Assembly: GCF_900187455.1 (NCBI RefSeq)
Contig: NZ_FYDX01000008.1
Span: forward strand, 310,001 to 374,000
Length of the DNA: 64,000 bases
From: Pseudomonas sp. Irchel 3E13
Lineage (GTDB): Bacteria; Pseudomonadota; Gammaproteobacteria; Pseudomonadales; Pseudomonadaceae
Reading direction: 5' to 3'
The position numbers were made by a program, and so were the translations under genes. Shown in pieces: positions 59,773-64,000 of the stretch. Positions within the stretch are counted from its first letter, which is position 1, and each line of letters begins with the position of its first letter. The notes beneath the pieces are model-generated. The model did not search any database. It was not told the DNA's origin and worked only from the letters and a program-made list of their open reading frames with translations.

Positions 59773-62700
59773 TCAGATAACCGGCGGCGTACGCCGCCCC
59801 GAGCGGGCCAGGCGTTTAGCGTCCGGCGTGCGCCGTTGCACCTGGCGCGGCGCGGGGCCGGCCAGCAGGGTCTGGGTTTTCTTGTCGTCGTCCTTGGCAT
59901 AGGCGGCGTACCAGCCCAGCGACGATTTCGGGCTGCCGGGGGCGCCGAACAGCAGCAGGTCGGCGTTGCCCGGCGGGAAACTCCAGGCCAGCACCGACAC
60001 GGCGAAGCGGCGCATGCGCAGCAGGTAATTCAGGCGGTCATCGCTGTCGCGCCAGGTCTCGAAGAGAAAATTGCGAAAGCCGAGCTTGAGCACGCCTTGC
60101 AGCGGCAGGCTGCCGCTGATGGCGTTGGACATGCCGAGCTTGATCCCGAGGTACACCGGCGGGTCACCGGCCACCGGCTCCGGGCCCCAGGCCGCGAGCA
60201 GGGTGATCTTCAGGCCGATGGCGCCGCTCAGGGCGCCGAGGGTGCCCATGTCCAGCGCCAGGCTCAGGCCGAACCACGGCGCGGTCAGCGGCACTTGGTC
60301 CAGCGGCGCGCCGATGGAGGTGAACCCGAGGCTTTCCGGAGTCGCGCCCTGCGGCGGCTCGCCGGCGTTCGCCAGGTCGGGCGCGGCCACCAGGCCGTCG
60401 AGGCGCAGCGGGAAATTTTCCACCAGCGACGCCGGGCGGGCGAGGGACGCGCCGGGGCCGGTGTCGAAGCTGACCCCGGCTTCGCCCGAGGTGAAGTGCT
60501 GCTGTTCCGGCGTCTGCATGGGGAACGACATGCTCACCGCCAGCCCCTGGAAGCTCAGGTAGCCGTTCACTGCGGTGCCGGGCCCGTAGCTGAACAGGTC
60601 GAACTCCGGCAGTTCGACGAAGGCCAGCCGCCCGGACAACACGAAGTTGGCGGTCAACAGGCCGTCCACCGGTGCTGCGGCGGTCTCCATGCGGCAATCG
60701 CGGATATCGATGGAAGCCAGCGCCGCGCCGTTGCTCTGGTAGACGTTGTCGCCCAGCAGGCTGAAGGAATAGCTCGGCTGGCCGCCGATACGCTGGTAGC
60801 TGCCGGACAGGATCAGGTTGTTGCCCCGCGCCCGGTCGACCTTGGCCAGCCAGGAGCCGAACAGGCGGTTGACCATCAGTTCGGCCTCGGCGGAAAAATC
60901 CACCACCCGCGCGTTCTCGAAGCGCACGCGCATGGACAGGGTCTTGTAGCCGAAGGGGATGGTGGTGGACGCCACCAGGTCGTCCGGGTCGTTGTAGTCG
61001 ATCAGGCCGAAGGCGGCGGTCTGGCCCAGGTCGATGATGCCGTCGTGGGGCGTGTACGGCGTGACCGAAAAGCCGACGTGATGGGCGTAGAACCGTGAGC
61101 GATCGACGCCGGCGGCCATGAAGCGCAGGGCCGAGGGCATGTCCTGGAAGTCGATGGGCGCATTGAGGAACAGCACGCCGTTCCACAGCGGGTTGTCCAG
61201 CACCTCGTGGTAGAACAGCACCAGCGGATCATCGACGGCGACCGCCGGGTCCAGCGCCGCCAGCCGGGCCTTGGCGATGACCGCATCGAGGGCCGTGCGG
61301 GCCGGCTGCAACGAACCATCGGCGTTCATCGCGACCTGCGGCCAGGACCAGGCACTGGTGTTGGCCGCCAGTTCGGTGATCGAGCGGCCACAGAACTTGA
61401 ACAGCATCAGGGTCGGTGTCAGTGCATCGGTGCGCCATGCCCGTGGTGACAACTGGAAGTTCCAGCCTTCGATATCGGCGCGCAGCAGGCCTGCTGCGGC
61501 CTGGGCCTGGGTCAGGTAATCGCCGGCGCTGCTGGCGACCACCGCATCGAAGGCCGCCTCGTTGGCGAACTCCGGGTAAGGCGGGTTCTGCCCGGCCAGG
61601 GCCTGGTTGATGGCCTGGGCCTGTGTTGGCGGCACACCGGCGGCGAGCAGGCGCGAGACGGCGTTGGCGGCGGTGAGCTGGTAGGCCACCGAGGTGCCCT
61701 GGTCCATGAAGGTGTCGACATTGGCCACCACCATGAACAGTTGGTTCGACTGCAACGCCGCCTGGAACGGCGGCTTGACCTCGGTGAGGATCAGTTGGCC
61801 GGTGTCCGACTGCGGCATGTTGGCGAACAGCACCCCGGCCCAGGCGGTCTGCGCCTGATTGAGCACGGCGATCAGGCCGGTGGGGGTGACGCCCAGCGGC
61901 GGAGTGTCGCCGGCCAGCGCTTCGCTGCCCAGGCGCAGGCGGCCGGTGGGCGCGCTGCGCTGCATTTCCAGCGGCGGCAGGCCGATCAGTTGCCGGCGCA
62001 GGGGCGCCAGCGCCGCGTCTTCGATGTGCGCGGCCATGTCGATGGCCGCCGGCGGAATGCGCCCGTACACGCCCATGGGCCAGACCGTGGGCGCGGTCTG
62101 CCCGCTGGCTTGCAGGGTCGGCAGGCTGGCGGCGGTCATGTTCAGGTAGGCGAGGAAACCCGGCACCGGCACCGACGCGGCATTGAACAGCGGCGAGCGC
62201 GGTGGCTGGGCTTCATAGTCGCGGCCGGTGCCGCCATCGGACAGCACGGTGACCCAGGCGGTGGTGCCGAGGTCGGTCATCGCCGTTGCGGCATCGCCTT
62301 CCACCGTGGGCGGCAGGTAGGCCGGGCCGTTGGCCTGGAACAGCAGCAGTGAGCCGCCGGCGTTGGGCAGCACCACGTTCTCGGTACCGGAGACGCCGAG
62401 AATCAACCGGGTGTTGCTGCCGTCTCCTTGTGCTTGCTGCGGCGTGTCGAGGTCGAACAGGCCATCCGGGGCGAGGTGCCAGACCAGGCTGGCGCTGTGC
62501 GGATCTTCGGCGTCGAACAGGGGGGTGCGGCCGAAACTCAGGCGCCCGCCCGGCAGGTTGCCGCTGGCGGCGCGCGGCGTTGCACGGCTGGTGTGGCCGG
62601 TGTTGGTGCGCTGGGCGAATTCCAGGGTCGGTACGCCGGCGACGGGGTCGAAGCTCAGCGCGGTGCGGGCCGGCAGCGCCGGGTTCAGCGGGTCGAAGCT

Positions 62701-63429
62701 CAGCAACAGGCTGAAGGGTGTGGTGTCCAGTTGCTTGAACAGCGGCATGTCGATGATGTCCACCGCGCCCACCGGGCTGTCCGCATCCGCTTCGCTGTAA
62801 CGCAACATCACTCCGAGGCGTTCCAGGTCGTCGCCGTTCGGGTCGTTGCCTTTGTCGGCGTCGAGGCTGAAGGTCAGGCAGCCCAGTTGCGCGCCGGACA
62901 GCGGCAGCGGACAACTGGCCTGGCTGGACGGGTAGACGCCGCCCGGTGCGGAAAAGGCTAGGCGGCTGCCAGCGAACAGAATGCTGTTGTCGCCGAGGCT
63001 CAACGTCGTGGCGCCACCCACTGCGACTGCGTACTGGCCAAGGGCGAAGCGCGCGTCGCGCACCACCCGCCAGTCGCCACCCGGCTTGTCAGCCTGCAGT
63101 GGCAGGGCGTCGATGCCCTGGGTCTGCCATTGGCTGGCCGGCGCTTCGGGGTTGGCGATCCACAGAAAGCGCAGCCAGCCTTTGGGAGACAAGCCCGACC
63201 AGAGCGCGCGCAAGCCGTCGAGAAACGCCTGCGGGTCAGCCGGCGCGCTGGCCAGGAACAGGTAGGCGCCGCCCAGGTCGGCCCAGGTTTCGGGCAGGTT
63301 GGCGCTGCTGCCCAGGGCGCTGCCGGGGCTGGCGAGGTAGCCCGCCCAATAGTCCGGCAGGCCGCTCTCGGCGGTGGTGGACAAACGGTACAACCCCGTA
63401 ACGACTTGCTCGAATATCGGTGCGCTCAT
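59773..63429 (-). CDS. Large beta-rich protein of unknown function (1218 residues)
   Basis: Start ATG 63429 has a strong AGGAGG five bases upstream. No signal peptide or membrane helix. I recognise no named domain. The first 350 residues mix short strands and DLGGAYLFLASAP/LSPKGWLRFLWIANP-like helices; residues 640-760 are more helical; residues 790-1180 are beta-rich (e.g. YSFSLLGDNVYQSNGAALAS, FVLSGRLAFVELPEFDLF, LSGAIGLKITLLAAW, VLKLGFRNFLFETW), in the same style as the N-terminal third of the giant protein, so the two may share a fold. The C-terminus is a basic tail (APRQVQRRTPDAKRLARSGR ...). The same kind of tail ends the metallo-beta-lactamase protein. Function unknown; co-transcribed with its neighbours. 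Confidence 0.8.
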   Translation of the reverse strand: MSAPIFEQVVTGLYRLSTTAESGLPDYWAGYLASPGSALGSSANLPETWADLGGAYLFLASAPADPQAFLDGLRALWSGLSPKGWLRFLWIANPEAPASQWQTQGIDALPLQADKPGGDWRVVRDARFALGQYAVAVGGATTLSLGDNSILFAGSRLAFSAPGGVYPSSQASCPLPLSGAQLGCLTFSLDADKGNDPNGDDLERLGVMLRYSEADADSPVGAVDIIDMPLFKQLDTTPFSLLLSFDPLNPALPARTALSFDPVAGVPTLEFAQRTNTGHTSRATPRAASGNLPGGRLSFGRTPLFDAEDPHSASLVWHLAPDGLFDLDTPQQAQGDGSNTRLILGVSGTENVVLPNAGGSLLLFQANGPAYLPPTVEGDAATAMTDLGTTAWVTVLSDGGTGRDYEAQPPRSPLFNAASVPVPGFLAYLNMTAASLPTLQASGQTAPTVWPMGVYGRIPPAAIDMAAHIEDAALAPLRRQLIGLPPLEMQRSAPTGRLRLGSEALAGDTPPLGVTPTGLIAVLNQAQTAWAGVLFANMPQSDTGQLILTEVKPPFQAALQSNQLFMVVANVDTFMDQGTSVAYQLTAANAVSRLLAAGVPPTQAQAINQALAGQNPPYPEFANEAAFDAVVASSAGDYLTQAQAAAGLLRADIEGWNFQLSPRAWRTDALTPTLMLFKFCGRSITELAANTSAWSWPQVAMNADGSLQPARTALDAVIAKARLAALDPAVAVDDPLVLFYHEVLDNPLWNGVLFLNAPIDFQDMPSALRFMAAGVDRSRFYAHHVGFSVTPYTPHDGIIDLGQTAAFGLIDYNDPDDLVASTTIPFGYKTLSMRVRFENARVVDFSAEAELMVNRLFGSWLAKVDRARGNNLILSGSYQRIGGQPSYSFSLLGDNVYQSNGAALASIDIRDCRMETAAAPVDGLLTANFVLSGRLAFVELPEFDLFSYGPGTAVNGYLSFQGLAVSMSFPMQTPEQQHFTSGEAGVSFDTGPGASLARPASLVENFPLRLDGLVAAPDLANAGEPPQGATPESLGFTSIGAPLDQVPLTAPWFGLSLALDMGTLGALSGAIGLKITLLAAWGPEPVAGDPPVYLGIKLGMSNAISGSLPLQGVLKLGFRNFLFETWRDSDDRLNYLLRMRRFAVSVLAWSFPPGNADLLLFGAPGSPKSSLGWYAAYAKDDDKKTQTLLAGPAPRQVQRRTPDAKRLARSGRRTPPVI

Positions 63430-63459
63430 GGCGGCCTCCTGCGGCGAGACGTGGACGGA

Positions 63460-64000
63460 TCACTGCGGACCGGTGGTTACCCGGTCTCCCGGCAGCAGCG
63501 GCAGCGACAGCGGCGTCCAGCCCGGCCCGTAGCTGCCCAGCCCGGTCCAGTCCAGGCGCAGCGGCCAAGCTGCCGAGCCCGCCGTGGCGTTCGGGTCGAG
63601 CACCGCCGCGCCGAGGCCGCGCAACACGCGCACGCCCTGGGTCGGCAGCGGCGCCGCGATCGGCAGGCGTCCGGCCTGGGCCAGCAGGTTGGCGATCGTA
63701 GTGCCCACCGGCACCACCAGCGGCGTGCCGTCGAGGGTCACCCGCAGGCAGGCGCGCGGCACCGCGCGGCCACGGAAATAGGCGACCGGCACCGTCCCGC
63801 CCGGGACATTGCTGGCGCTGGAGAGCGCGGTAAAACTCTCGGCTGCGGCGAGGGTGAAGTTGCTCGGGGTGTCGGTGGGCGCGGGGTCGCTGGCGCCGTC
63901 CAGGGCCGTCGGCGAGAACAGGCGGTAGAAGGGCCTGATAAAGGCCGGGAAATACAGGTCCGCCGCATCGGCCACGCCACCCATCTGCTGGGTGGTGTCA
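63460..64000 (-). CDS. C-terminal part of an unknown protein (cut by window end)
   Basis: 180 codons are visible to the window edge without a stop; the frame continues past base 64000, and the internal ATG at 63984 has no ribosome site, so the true start is outside. The visible part is Pro/Ala/Leu-rich. It has RVTLDGTPLVVPVGTTIANL followed by LAQAGRLP, which has the rhythm of a beta-grasp domain (compare 'VNGxxVxVPxGTTVxDLL'), then VRVLRGLGAAVLD and LPLLPGDRVTTGPQ, where the PGD-x-V ending recalls SLBB-type beta-grasp repeats. This similarity is only a visual impression. Its stop lies 30 bases before the next gene, so it belongs to the same operon. Confidence 0.75.
   Translation of the reverse strand, partial: DTTQQMGGVADAADLYFPAFIRPFYRLFSPTALDGASDPAPTDTPSNFTLAAAESFTALSSASNVPGGTVPVAYFRGRAVPRACLRVTLDGTPLVVPVGTTIANLLAQAGRLPIAAPLPTQGVRVLRGLGAAVLDPNATAGSAAWPLRLDWTGLGSYGPGWTPLSLPLLPGDRVTTGPQ

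Noticed and set aside
46369..64000. Polyketide/non-ribosomal synthetase or RTX adhesin as explanation for the giant gene
   Set aside because: No ketosynthase, adenylation or carrier motifs, and no GGxGxDxxx RTX nonapeptides or C-terminal type I export signal.
46369..64000. Tc toxin or Rhs/YD-repeat toxin
   Set aside because: No YD repeats, Rhs core (PxxxxDPxGL) or TcA/TcB signatures are visible.
1..64000. CRISPR arrays, tRNA genes, insertion sequences, phage integrases
   Set aside because: No spaced direct repeats, tRNA cloverleaf, transposase or integrase coding region was found; repeats seen are REP-type inverted repeats.

Overview
The window is GC-rich, densely coded DNA of a Pseudomonas, most likely of the fluorescens/putida type. 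The signs are Pseudomonas-style REP inverted repeats (GTAGGAGCGGCT..., GCGAGCAAGCTCGC..., ATCGCCGGCAAGCC...), an OprD-family porin, two sigma/FecR/TonB-receptor cassettes and a vanAB-vanR locus. I see no rRNA, tRNA, CRISPR array, transposase or prophage gene. Most of it looks like a catabolic and iron-uptake accessory region.

Layout. (1) 1-5.9 kb: an aldoxime-nitrile pathway, with a divergent AraC-type regulator, an outer-membrane channel, aldoxime dehydratase, nitrile hydratase alpha and beta, and an amidase; together they would take an aldoxime to a carboxylic acid. (2) 6-9.1 kb: an OprD-type porin and a PhoD-like phosphatase. (3) 9.2-16.3 kb: ECF sigma, FecR, TonB siderophore receptor and a periplasmic siderophore-esterase-like hydrolase, then an MFS exporter and a nitroreductase on the other strand. 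(4) 16.4-19.3 kb: VanR facing VanA-VanB, with two TGGATCCA operators between them. (5) 19.8-26.7 kb: an orphan polyamine-type binding protein converging on a six-gene minus-strand operon (ureohydrolase, APC permease, PuuE-like deacetylase, epimerase, SDR, LysR), with a divergent Lrp-type regulator. (6) 27.8-36.2 kb: cyclophilin and aminopeptidase P, then an NCS1 permease, a TorF-type porin and a two-subunit hydantoinase/oxoprolinase. (7) 36.4-40.6 kb: a second sigma/FecR/TonB receptor cassette preceded by a perfect palindrome. (8) 40.6-46.3 kb: small genes, a GlxA/AraC-type regulator, and a YdiJ-like FAD/Fe-S dehydrogenase divergent from a LysR regulator with a T-N11-A dyad between them.

(9) 46.4-64 kb and beyond: the strangest part. 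It is a minus-strand operon of at least four tightly packed genes: an incomplete beta-rich protein entering from beyond the window end, a 1218-residue protein of unknown function, a soluble ComEC-like metallo-beta-lactamase protein, and a 3958-residue giant with a beta-rich N-terminal third and many degenerate LysM-like segments. None has a recognisable signal peptide. I cannot assign a function; this is the best candidate for an undescribed system. The second most interesting locus is the nitrile hydratase operon, which has no activator gene and carries a mixed Co-type/Fe-type metal motif.
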